Origin: Tritrichomonas musculus
Taxonomy: Eukaryota; Parabasalia; Tritrichomonadida; Tritrichomonadidae
Assembly (NCBI GenBank): GCA_039105265.1
Contig: JAPFFF010000059.1
Span: 558,001-622,000 of the forward strand
Reading direction: 5' to 3'
Length of the DNA stretch: 64,000 nt
Shown piece after piece: positions 9,593-20,343 of this stretch; within the stretch, counting starts at the first letter, position 1, and each line of letters starts with the position of its first letter. The position numbers were made by a program, and so were the translations under genes. Below the pieces are notes generated by a model, which had not been told where the DNA came from, ran no database searches, and was given only the letters and a program-made list of their open reading frames with translations.

Positions 9593-12035
9593 TTTTTATC
9601 ATAATCTTTAAAGGACTTGATGCTCATATTTTATGCAGTTCTTTATCGACAAACCTCGGTGGTCTTTTATTCGTTTCAAGATTATGTAATAATTGTAATG
9701 AGGTAGATAGATATGACTTTATAAGTGTATGCTTGCAAAAGTTGATGGAATCTTCATAAGCATCTCAGAATCTTTTATTTTCTTATATGGAAAAAATTTC
9801 CATATAAATTTATTCATATAATTAATAAAACTAATTTCTCAAAATATTAAAACTCTCATTTAATTCAAAATCTTTAACCTCAGATACTTCATTTGTTTAG
9901 TTACAAATGTATTGTTTCACATTTTTTCAGAAGCTAAACTTATTAACATTTCTTCGCATCTATAAAATGACATTGTCTTTTGCTCTCTGATGCATACAGC
10001 CTTTTTTGATATTCATATGCATTAAATCTCACAAAGTTAAACCAGTAGACTCACTATCGAGTAAATCACATTATAAAATCACATTCAAAACAAAATTCTC
10101 ACCAGTAAAAACATTATAGACTTCATTATAATCATGTTATTACTGGTTAAATCAGCGTCTCTATGAATTATATTATTCCTAAAATGAGAGGCTTTTTGTG
10201 AAAACCATATAAATGGTTTATTTTTATATATAAAATTTATTCCGAATTGATATTGATGAAGATTTTCTTACAGAAGATGAATAAGATATCTATATTTGTA
10301 GAAAAAAACAATATTTAAAATGTATAAAAATCGAAAAAATAAGAATTATCTACAAAGATAAGAATCTTATTGGATTTAAAAAGGGTTTGAAAATGCAGGA
10401 GAATGCTTTCATTGAAAAATAATAGTAAATCAAAGAATTTTATGGCAGAAACATAATTAATCTCGATTTGACTATTATTATTAACAAATAACATTGGTAA
10501 ACATCACTTTTTTATATCATCTAAGATATATTTCAATGATTTATTTTATTTTTAGATTCTTTTATTTAGTTTTGCTGTTGTATATTCTCTATTATTTGAT
10601 GAAGTAATGCATTTTTTTATATTTTTGTATCTATCATTGTAAATAAAATTTTTTATTTAATTTTATATATTAAATATAATATAAAATATGTTTATTCTTT
10701 TATATTTTCATCATTTTTTGAATTTAATAATTTAAATTAAAAGATAATGATAGTTTTTTTTTTACTCAAAAAATTGAATTGTTTTATTTAAAACTTTTTG
10801 TTAAATATTTATTCAAATATATATTTCACTTATTTTCTCATTTAAAATAAATTATTTCTATTAAATAATATTTCAGTGATAATATACCTAATATATAGAA
10901 TAAAATTTTCAATTTTTATGATTAAAAAATGAAATTTATGAGATAAATCATCTTGATTATTTTTAATTTCATTATTTTATCAAAATTACATGCATTACAA
11001 TCATTTATATTATTATATTTCATTGCAAAATATTACTTTTGAGAATAAATTCCTTTCAAAAAAACTAATATGAAATTTGAGCCAAAAAGTCAGAATAAAA
11101 TGGAATTTTACAATTATAAAATGACTATATGATAACAAAGAATAAATAGACCAAATAATTCTTATTATTATTATTATACTTCAAATATTCAATTTGAAAT
11201 TACAAAGTTATTTCTTAATAAATAGTTATAATATATTTAAAAAGGAGATATAATGAAAAATTCATGAGTATAATAGCATTTCAAACTTATTGATCAATTT
11301 AATGAATAATGATCTCGATTAAATACCCAAAATATATATAATTTTGCTTTAAATAAAATTTTTAATTTATTTAAATTTATATAGTTGGAATTAATTATGG
11401 CATTTTTATATATTAAATGAAATATTCATATTTTATTTGTGACCTTTTTTCTCTCACAATTTTATTCTATTCAATTTATTTCTGAGAAAATAAAATATTT
11501 AAAAACGTATATATCCCATGAATTATTAAAGAATAAAAAGAAAAAGAAATATATTTTGGCATTTATGCTTTTAATGTTAACATAATATAAATATTACTGG
11601 TTTTGATGCCAAAAATTTTTATGCTTAAATAATTCTTTGTTTATGTATTTTTTGGAATGATTATTGCATGATAGGAGCTCAGGTATTTTTTGTATGACTA
11701 TTTGTAAAGGAATATATATATTTTTGTAAACTTTAATATATAGCATTTTTCGAAATCTTTAATTTGATTATAATTTCGCATAAAAATGCATAATTTCATT
11801 TTCAAAAACTAAGTTATATTTATTTATAATCGAAATTCCTGGAAACGATTGAATTTTGTGAACCTTAATTATATCCAATTTTAATTTTTTTAAATTTTTT
11901 AAGTATTACGGATTATGATTTAAAAAATGAATTGATATCTTTATATTCATAATTTATTTTTAAATTTAGTTTTTATATTTTGTTGAATTTTAATTTTAAT
12001 TTCAATTATTTTATCATTCAAATTTTTTTGTGTAT

Positions 12036-12087
12036 TTTTGTCCAATTCAAATTTCCAAATTGAATGAAAAACTAGTGTTTTTGTCAA
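12036..12087 (-). repeat. Dispersed repeat, copy 2 (fragment)
   Basis: Inverted, near-identical copy of 6778-6832, including the block CATTCAATTTG beside GGACAAAAA-type ends. It corresponds only to the distal third of copy 1. Confidence 0.6.
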
Positions 12088-13338
12088 AGGAGGACGGAGT
12101 TGTCGGTTATGACAAAACATTATTTTGTTTTTTTACTTATATAATTAATTATAATATTATATATTAAGAAATTAATGATAGACAATTAGGGCTTTTTATC
12201 GTAAGAAACAAAAGATATTTGCAAAACAAAAATCAATTTTCAGAAAAAGTTTGTTAATTGAAAAAAAAAATATCATATAGCTCTCAATTCCAGGTTACAC
12301 ATATCATAGAAGAAATGTAACTTGAATTTTTTTATGGATTCTTATTTAATAAAAACATATTGAATGTTATATTTGTTCTTAATATGTATGTATCTATATT
12401 TTATAAATATAATATAGTTGCAATTGGTGTTTCATAATAAGATATTGTCTGAGTAATATAAAAATACATTGAATATTATTTATTTTTTCTTTCAATTTTA
12501 TTTTTTTGTTTTCTGAGCTATGTTATTCAATTTTCTGAGATAATAGCTTTTCAGAATTTTTTTCTTAGAAATAAAAGTGATGAAATTTTATTATTATCCT
12601 TGCAATACATTGGCCAAACAATTTTTTTAATATATTTTTAAATATTTATTTATATTAATATTTTAAATATTTATAATATATAAGTTTAATATATATATTT
12701 TTATAATAATATTAAATAGAAATATTAAATCGGTGTAAAAAGTATAATTTCATTTTATTAAATGCTTTTATATTTTGATAATTAATTTTTATTTATCATT
12801 TTTTATTGAAAGAGAAAATATTATTTAATTAAATGATTTTATATAAAATTATTAATTTTTTGCAATTCAGAATATTAATAGACATTTTTATCACAATTAT
12901 TTGTATATTGTATATATACATATAATTATATTAATGATATTATATATATATTATTAAATTATTGGAAGATATGTTACTTTTAACGCATAAAAAAAATTGA
13001 ATTAAAAAAGATTGTTCTTGATAATTATTGTTTAAGATTTATCTTTAAATCGATAATTTGAATATAATTAAATATTATTTTTATTATATTATATTATATG
13101 TAGGGCTATGAATAATTAATTAAAAATCACGTTTAAATGAATTACCATTTGATCCAAATAAAAATAAATTTGTTGGAAACAATTTATAGTAGGAATTAAT
13201 TATATTAATGTTATGATGGATAAACATAACTATATTTTTAAGTATAATGAAATTTTCAAATTAATCAAATAACCAAAATAAAATTAGGAAATGCACAAAT
13301 TTATTTTTATCATTAAAAATGTAATTTAAAATTATAAA

Positions 13339-14478
13339 ATGGGGAACTTTTTTTAGCCCCCAAAAATTGAAAGGAAAAATGGGGGAAAAAATGTAAAAAT
13401 GTGTTTTTTAGCCCCCACTTTTTTGAAAACTTTTTCAATTGAAAATAATCGTAAATTTAATTAAAAAAAGGAGCAAAAAAAGCATATAAAAATAAAATAA
13501 ATGCAAAAAAAGGAAGTTATATGTTAAAAAACATATAAAGATAAATATAAAACGAAAAATTCTAAAAAACATCAATAATTCTTGATGATTACTCTATTAA
13601 GATAAACTATTTAATGACAGATAGAATAAAAAGGGAAAGAATCATTAACTCATACTGGAAATTATATATTATCTCAAAAAAAGCCATAAAGCTGGTGTTT
13701 ATATTAACATGAATAAATTATTATATTTCATATTCATTATAAAAATATGAAAGTATAATGTCTGGTTTAAGTTTAAGATCATTTTGGGCAAAAAGAAAAT
13801 GCTGCTGCGTTAAATAATTTAATTTAATTGATCCTAAATAAGAATTAGTGAGTTTCTTTAATTACCAAAAATTTTGTGAGAATATATGGTTGTAATAGAA
13901 ACTTTTTGAAAATACTTTGACCAAATAAACTATCAAAAATATATAAAAAGAATCGTTTAGCAAACGCAAAATAAAGTCGTTTAGTTTTTTTTCATGAACA
14001 ACAAAAATAATTAAAAATAGAGAAATTCTTTCGTGAATAAAATAATAAACGATATTCGAAAATAATTACACATATATAACCAAAAACGCAAGAAAAATTT
14101 TTATAATATATAATCTTTGATTAAACAAAACATTATATATACAGAAAATATTATGAATAAAATCTTTAATCATTGTATTTCTATCAAATTCAAGAGATAA
14201 GATGTCATTTTTACCCATAAATAGAGATAAATAATAATATCTTTTTTTATTTTCAACCAATTCTATTTATTTATTTAGTAATATGCATATAGGAGCAACA
14301 AAGAAAAAATATTTTGGGAAATACTTGCGAAATGTAAAGTCTATGGGATGAAAAACACTTATGAATAAAAAAAATTGGGGGCTAAAATACAACTTTCAAT
14401 AAAAAAATAAATAAAAAATCATTTAGCCCCCAAAAAGAAATGTGATATGAAAAATGGGGGCTAGAATGCATTTTCCCT
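13339..14478. mobile_element. Foldback-like element with TAGCCCCCA repeats
   Basis: The 9-mer TAGCCCCCA occurs at 13354-13362, 13409-13417 and 14424-14432, and inverted at 14376-14384 and 14455-14463. The two ends are imperfect inverted repeats of about 85-110 bp in which these C-rich words are spaced by A/T stretches. The about 960-bp interior is AT-rich; its longest frame (64 codons) is not protein-like. The structure fits a non-autonomous foldback or long-TIR element of unknown family. Confidence 0.55.
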
Positions 14479-15801
14479 TATAAAATCAATATTGTAACAG
14501 TGTTTTTTAAAATAATATAAGAGCAATTTTCATTTTTTGGAGATAAATAAAAGTTTTTCAAGCATTAAAATACAATTATAAAGCTATAATTATAGAAATA
14601 TATAGATAATATTTATTCTATGATGAAGAATAAAAGAAATTATTATTGAATAGGTTTTGTACCTTTTTTTCAAATGCTTTAAAATATTGAGAAATAAAGA
14701 ATATAATTAATTCAAAAATTCAGATGAATATAAACTCTGTTTTTTAATCTTCACACCCTCTCAATTTTATCTATTAATATCTTTAAGTATGACAATTATA
14801 GTTTTAATATTCTGATAAATATATACTAATATAATTACAAAATATAATATTTTTAATATAATATTTTATAAAAATTATTTTTTAATATAGAAATTTGATG
14901 GTTTTGTTTTTTTACGTGTGAACATTAATATCGGCTACGGGCATCATTCAATTTTTCTATTATTACGTTTTTTTTAATTCAAAATTTTCACTTTTTCTAT
15001 ATTTTATTTTTCCTTTCAAAACTCTATTAAGATTTTTGGTTATTAAAACTCATCAATGAGCATCATTACGCATTGATCAAAGCATTTTTTAACCTCATAT
15101 GGCATATGGGAAAAGATTGCTTTATGATTTTAGATTTTTAGAATAGAGTACAGAGAAAGGAGAAAACATACAAAAAAATAAATTTTTCTTTCTAAAAAAG
15201 TTGATAAAATAAAATTTTTATTCAATTTAATCAATTTTTGAATATTCGTAGAAAATTGAAGGGAGTGAAGATTAAAAAACTGAGTTTATTTAATTTCATA
15301 ATTTATAAAACAATTTTATCTTAGTTAAATATAGCATAAAATAAAATATAATGTAAAATTAGCAATAATATTATTGTTTAAATTGATAAATCCTCTCTCA
15401 ATATATTTTTTAAATTTGAAAGTAATTGTGAATGTAGTGAAAAATAGCATATTCAAAAAGTTTAGTAAAACATAATTTTTCCATATTCTTTCTTTTAAAA
15501 TAATGAAAGATTTCTACGACCGATTTCTTTTTTGGTATGATCATTAATATTAATTGAACATTTCTAATCTTCTATATAAGTAGCTACCTTAGAATTTTAT
15601 CCTAAATTCAAAATTAACAAATCCATTATTAAAATCTTTATTTTTTTGTTGTCAAAAATCATATTAAATCCTGTAAAAATATTTATCCTTAATTAATAAG
15701 CAACTTTCTTAGCTTCTATTACTAAAATATTTATTTAATAGCATTTTAAACGAGTTTTATTTTTTCATATTAACGTACAAAAAAACGTTCTTCGTTCTCC
15801 T

Positions 15802-15913
15802 TTTTTTTGTCCAATCGAATTTTATATGGACAAAAGTACCTTCTCAAAAATAAAAAATTGAATACCAACGTAAAAATTGAGTTGGTTTTTTTGTCCTATC
15901 CCCAAAAAGGGGA

Positions 15914-15914
<1 letters not shown>
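15802..15914 (-). repeat. Dispersed repeat, copy 3 (right boundary of the gene-free region)
   Basis: Inverted counterpart of 6691-6796, ending CCCCAAAAAGGGG and followed by a 68-bp poly-A tract. Together with copy 1 it brackets about 9 kb. Confidence 0.7.

Positions 15915-15916
<2 letters not shown>

Positions 15917-15984
<68 letters not shown>
15917..15984. repeat. Poly-A tract, about 68 bp
   Basis: Longest homopolymer run in the window, directly after dispersed-repeat copy 3. It makes a spurious poly-lysine frame. Its exact length may be unreliable. Confidence 0.85.
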
Positions 15985-15985
<1 letters not shown>

Positions 15986-15988
15986 AAT

Positions 15989-16087
15989 AATTAACTACTC
16001 GATGCATCTAATTAAACACACTATTCGATGCATCTAATTAAACAAACTAGTCGATGTTACTAATTAAACAAACTACTCGATGTTACT
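15989..16087. repeat. 26-bp tandem repeat, about 3.8 copies
   Basis: Units begin at about 15989 (partial), 16010, 16036 and 16062; the consensus starts AATTAAACAAACTACTCGAT. It lies between the poly-A tract and the 3' end of the MULE fusion gene. Confidence 0.85.
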
Positions 16088-16236
16088 AATTACTTAAAAT
16101 CATAATACATTTATATTTTCAAAAATTTAAAAATAATCAAATCTTCCAAATAAACAATAATAATTATAACAAAAAATTAATTGAATAACGTCAAGGGGAA
16201 ACTTGCTTTTTATATAATATTTTGTAATTAAACAAA

Positions 16237-19200
16237 TTAATCATAATATCCATATTCATACTCATATTCATTGTTGTCGTTATCATCATTGTCGTTATCT
16301 TCATATTCATTGTTGCCTTCTTTGTATTTAATGATTTCATTATCATATTCATTAACACTATAGCTATTACTTTCTTCATATTCATCTTCATTTACATTTT
16401 TTTCTTGCTGCAATTGTTGCCATTTTTTTAATGCAGGGCATGTTCTAGCAAAATGTTTTGCCCCGTTGCAAATTATGCAATGTCTTTTTGCCATCTTATC
16501 TTTTAATGGACTGAAATCGATAAATTTTCGTATTTCATTTAAATTTGGACAATTCTTTGTATCATGATTATCATTGCAGATCTGACATTTAACTTTTTTC
16601 TCTTTCTTATTTTTCTCGCTTTTTCTTTGCCTTTTATATCTTCCTTCTTTTGGTCTTCCCGCCCTTTTTCCATAAGGCTCTTGGACTTTTGGAATGCCTA
16701 AAAGTTCATTTTCTAGATCATGCAAAGTTGTCATAACTTTTTTATAGTTTTCATTGCTTTGACACCCGAGCTCAGCCAAGCTTTTGCATTCAGCCGCGAT
16801 ATCTAAGTACCTCTTTTTTTTTGATCTTGATCCATGCTTCGCATTTAAATTTATAAAAGGAATTTCATTTTTTTCATTAATTTGGCATTCTGTATATTCT
16901 ATTTCACTTAATATCCATCTTTTAGAAATTATATCTTTACATATTTTTAGATCAATTTTATTTTCAATGAAAACTTTAATAATGTGAGAGCATGGTAGTC
17001 CAGTTGTGGTAATCTTACCACAACTGCATTCCCAATGATCGTTCTTGGTAACGATAAAAGAATCTCCTGTTTTCTTTACACAGATTTTCCATTCTCCTTC
17101 TTTTTTTTTTTCTAGGAACTCCTTTTCAGGATCTTCTGCTTTTTGAAGTGATCCTATAATAGATTCACTTATTCGTCTTTCAATATTAAATTCTTTCATG
17201 AATTCAAATATACGTTTATCTGATATTTTGCACAGGTTTCGACCTTTGAAATATTCTCGATTCATCATACGTCTTTGATCTGCACGTGTAATAATATTTC
17301 GCATGTCTACAAGTGATAACAAATGGGAACCACATAAATTTTTAATATTTGAATTATTACATTCCGAAAAAATGTTTGAAAGATAACCAAGAGACCATAC
17401 ATTCTTTGTAAAAGCTTTGGTAGACGTTCCCAATCTATCTTTGAATGATTTATTAAAGAATTCATTTATATTATCAAACTTTTTCAGTTCACTTATTAAT
17501 GTTAAACATTTTTCTGTGTTCTTTGTAAACACTAGCTCATGAAATTTATGAATTAATATATCTTTTTCAGCTTTTGGTATGCTCATCTGATTTACAATAT
17601 CAGTGAATAAGCACAGCTTATGCCAAATGCATACTATTCTGGCAATTTTGGAACACTTGGGATCATTTTTGAGATTATGATAGGCAGAATTAAGCATTAA
17701 ATCATCATCTGAACATATTGTTTTGATCATATTTGATGATGGAAGTTTGTATGCTAAAAGTTTCATGATCCATTCGAAAATATCTGAGGTTACATTTGAA
17801 CAAAATACAATGCCACCAGATCTTAATTCACGATTTCTTCCTATAAGGCTGATAGGAATCATGGTCCAATTGTTCTTTAAACCTCTATACGTTGGGTCTA
17901 TGCAAACGAAATCACCGAAATTTTGAAGATTTTTCATTTCTTCTTGAGTAAATGTGGCTACACCTCTCCTGTAATTTGTTTTCCCAATTTCTTCTGGTGG
18001 GAAAACAAAATAACTTCCCTTTTCATTCACCATTTTATTTATCAATAAATCTGTTTCCAAGTTTTGTTCTTTTTGGATTTTTGGTGCTGTAATAGATGAG
18101 ACTTGGGTTGCTGTTATGTTGATGTTTTTATCATAAAATAGAAATTCAGATATTTTGGTTGAATTGATATTTGCTTTGGACATATTTTTAATAACATTTT
18201 TGGTATCATCATTTATAATGCAATGAGCGAATGATATTGGGTTTATAGGATGATTATGCTGCAAAAAAAAATTATTTGTTATCTTATAATATTTATTTGG
18301 TGTTTTATAATCATATACTTGAATATTTATATGGAATTTGCAAGAATTCATATTTGATTTCGAATGTTTCCAGCAGTTAACTATAAAAAATCGATCATCT
18401 TTAGCATAATTTGTTGATATTTTAAAACCTTCGATATTAGCTTTATTTTGTAAGAAATTAAAAAAAGCATTTCCATCATAAAATTTTAATTTCCTTAAAT
18501 TGTCATAAGTAAAAAATGTATTCTGGTTTGAACTGTTGTTATTTATCATATTGGTTGAACTGGTTAAATCATTATTTGTTATAATACTTTTATTCGTATT
18601 GAATGAATTATTATTGTTGTTCATACTGTTTGCATTTACAATATTGCTGTTTGGCAAATTGATTGAACTGGTTAAATCATTATTTGTTATAATACTTTTA
18701 TTCGTATTGAATGAATTATTATTGTTGTTCATACTGTTTGCATTTACAATATTGCTGTTTGGCAAATTGATTGAACTGGTTAAATCATTATTTGTTATAA
18801 TACTTTTATTCGTATTGAATGAATTATTATTGTTGTTCATACTGTTTGCATTTACAATATTGCTGTTTGGCAAATTGATTGAACTGGTTAAATCATTATT
18901 TGTTATAATACTTTTATTCGTATTGAATGAATTATTATTGTTGTTCATACTGTTTGCATTTACAATATTGCTGTTTGGCAAATTGATTGAACTGGTTAAA
19001 TCATTATTTGTTATAATACTTTTATTCGTATTGAATGAATTATTATTGTTGTTCATACTGTTTGCATTTACAATATTGCTGTTTGGCAAATTGATTGAAC
19101 TGGTTAAATCATTATTTGTTATAATACTTTTTTTTGACAGATTATTGTTCGATGTCAATTTTGATAAAAACGAATTATAAATTGGATTTATAGCAAGAGG

Positions 19201-20343
19201 ATTTTTTAACAATTTTCTATTTTTATTCATCGAATTCTTATTTGAATCATTATTGCAATTTGTATCAATATGATTATAAAGTATATGATTAGATAAGTCA
19301 TTCGTATTACTTATATATTGTTGACTAACAAAAGAATAATTATAATGTTTTGAACAATATCGTAAAACATCATTTGAAAGTTCTTCATCATTGAAATAAT
19401 TTCTTCTAATATGAAGAACAATCTCATTGTGGTAACATTTAATTGACTCCAATAGGCATTTATGATATGTTTCATCTTCAGGCCTAATATGATTATTTTC
19501 AAGAATATTAATTATTCCCATATTGTTGCCGTGAATAGCATATAGCCAAGTCGATGAGGTTAATTTGACACCATTTTGGATCAGAAACTTAAAAATTTGA
19601 ATAGATCCAAAAAAAGCAGCGTAATTTATTAAAGAAGTTTGTTTTGTTTTAATTAAAAAAGAATTAGTTTCATATATTGATAAAGAAATTGTTTGGTTTA
19701 GCTGAATATTATTTGAACGGGCATAATTGATAAATTCGTCAATCAAATCTTTTCGTACCAATTTACATATAAGACTGTTATTTTCACCTTTCTTTCTTTG
19801 AGTATAAAAATTTTCTGATTTTTTCTCATTGATTTCTTGAATTAAATCATCATCTATATTAGTATTATCTTTAAACCATGCTTCAGAAATAAATGGTTTG
19901 ATTTCAGAAGAAAAATATTGTAGATATTTTGCTGTGATAAATTTTTCTGTAGTTATTTGCTTGCATATCAATTCATTAAATAACAACATTTTTTTTTCAA
20001 TTAGAAATAGAAGAATTCTCTTGTTACTCTTAAAAATATTAAAAATTTCCAGATTTGAAAAATAATTAATGATTTGGTTCTCAAAATATATAATTATTTT
20101 CAAAACTTTTCCATAAAAATCTGTTTCGCGGTGATGGTTGTTGGTAATTTTTAAAAGTAGTATTAGTACTGATTTTGTTTTATTAATATTTTCTCGAATT
20201 TTCTGATTTTCTAAATAATCTATAATGATTTGATAATTTTCTTCATTATCATCGCTATTCTTAATAAAATTGAGAATAATAGATTGAATATTTTTCATTG
20301 GCGTCACGAAAATAGCATTATTTGTTGAGGCTTGCTGAAACAT
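16237..20343 (-). CDS. DUF3447 module fused to a MULE-type transposase
   Basis: One uninterrupted 1368-codon frame from an ATG at 20343. Residues 1 to about 345 are the host-type module also seen at 787 and 3602 (FSNLEIFNIF, GENNSLICKLV, YAAFFGSIQIFKFL, LWLYAIHGNN). Residues about 404-597 are Asn-rich tandem repeats. Residues about 605-695 have the C...C...HNH layout of a GCM/WRKY-like DNA-binding domain. The MULE catalytic domain follows: CIDPTYRG near 814, SDDDLMLNSAYHN near 877 and CIWHKLCLF near 906, giving two candidate catalytic Asp about 63 apart; the third acidic residue is less certain. A SWIM zinc finger (CSCGKITTTGLPCSHI) lies near 1104. Two CCHC zinc knuckles lie near 1251 and 1288, then an acidic tail. 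No TIRs were recognised outside the gene, so it may be an active transposase that acquired a host module, or a domesticated fusion. Confidence 0.85.
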   Translation of the reverse strand: MFQQASTNNAIFVTPMKNIQSIILNFIKNSDDNEENYQIIIDYLENQKIRENINKTKSVLILLLKITNNHHRETDFYGKVLKIIIYFENQIINYFSNLEIFNIFKSNKRILLFLIEKKMLLFNELICKQITTEKFITAKYLQYFSSEIKPFISEAWFKDNTNIDDDLIQEINEKKSENFYTQRKKGENNSLICKLVRKDLIDEFINYARSNNIQLNQTISLSIYETNSFLIKTKQTSLINYAAFFGSIQIFKFLIQNGVKLTSSTWLYAIHGNNMGIINILENNHIRPEDETYHKCLLESIKCYHNEIVLHIRRNYFNDEELSNDVLRYCSKHYNYSFVSQQYISNTNDLSNHILYNHIDTNCNNDSNKNSMNKNRKLLKNPLAINPIYNSFLSKLTSNNNLSKKSIITNNDLTSSINLPNSNIVNANSMNNNNNSFNTNKSIITNNDLTSSINLPNSNIVNANSMNNNNNSFNTNKSIITNNDLTSSINLPNSNIVNANSMNNNNNSFNTNKSIITNNDLTSSINLPNSNIVNANSMNNNNNSFNTNKSIITNNDLTSSINLPNSNIVNANSMNNNNNSFNTNKSIITNNDLTSSTNMINNNSSNQNTFFTYDNLRKLKFYDGNAFFNFLQNKANIEGFKISTNYAKDDRFFIVNCWKHSKSNMNSCKFHINIQVYDYKTPNKYYKITNNFFLQHNHPINPISFAHCIINDDTKNVIKNMSKANINSTKISEFLFYDKNINITATQVSSITAPKIQKEQNLETDLLINKMVNEKGSYFVFPPEEIGKTNYRRGVATFTQEEMKNLQNFGDFVCIDPTYRGLKNNWTMIPISLIGRNRELRSGGIVFCSNVTSDIFEWIMKLLAYKLPSSNMIKTICSDDDLMLNSAYHNLKNDPKCSKIARIVCIWHKLCLFTDIVNQMSIPKAEKDILIHKFHELVFTKNTEKCLTLISELKKFDNINEFFNKSFKDRLGTSTKAFTKNVWSLGYLSNIFSECNNSNIKNLCGSHLLSLVDMRNIITRADQRRMMNREYFKGRNLCKISDKRIFEFMKEFNIERRISESIIGSLQKAEDPEKEFLEKKKEGEWKICVKKTGDSFIVTKNDHWECSCGKITTTGLPCSHIIKVFIENKIDLKICKDIISKRWILSEIEYTECQINEKNEIPFINLNAKHGSRSKKKRYLDIAAECKSLAELGCQSNENYKKVMTTLHDLENELLGIPKVQEPYGKRAGRPKEGRYKRQRKSEKNKKEKKVKCQICNDNHDTKNCPNLNEIRKFIDFSPLKDKMAKRHCIICNGAKHFARTCPALKKWQQLQQEKNVNEDEYEESNSYSVNEYDNEIIKYKEGNNEYEDNDNDDNDNNEYEYEYGYYD
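18550..19131 (-). repeat. 108-bp in-frame tandem repeat, five full copies plus a partial one
   Basis: Repeat starts are spaced exactly 108 bp apart (marker at 18561, 18669, 18777, 18885, 18993, 19101). Each copy encodes 36 residues that begin SIITNNDLTSSINLPNSN and end in an Asn run. The units look near identical at DNA level, which points to recent expansion. The antisense strand shows a hydrophobic repeat frame that is only a shadow. Confidence 0.95.

Larger units (their letters stand above)
6833..15801. other. Gene-free, extremely AT-rich region of about 9 kb
   Basis: No ORF longer than about 76 codons is found and none resembles a protein. The sequence is almost wholly A and T with abundant short homopolymers. 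The exceptions are the inverted-repeat elements at 8348-9592 and 13339-14478 and a dispersed-repeat fragment at 12036. No tRNA or rRNA was recognised. The region is bracketed by inverted copies of the dispersed repeat. Confidence 0.7.

Noticed and set aside
15807-16037. Poly-lysine containing ORF, and similar ones at other A/T runs (6614-6871, 29750-29795, 60862-61191)
   Set aside because: The lysine runs are translations of homopolymers and the surrounding residues are repeat DNA, not a gene start.
18536-19180. A 214-codon plus-strand frame of repeated hydrophobic segments
   Set aside because: It is the exact antisense of the 108-bp Asn-rich repeats; periodicity and composition come from the real gene.
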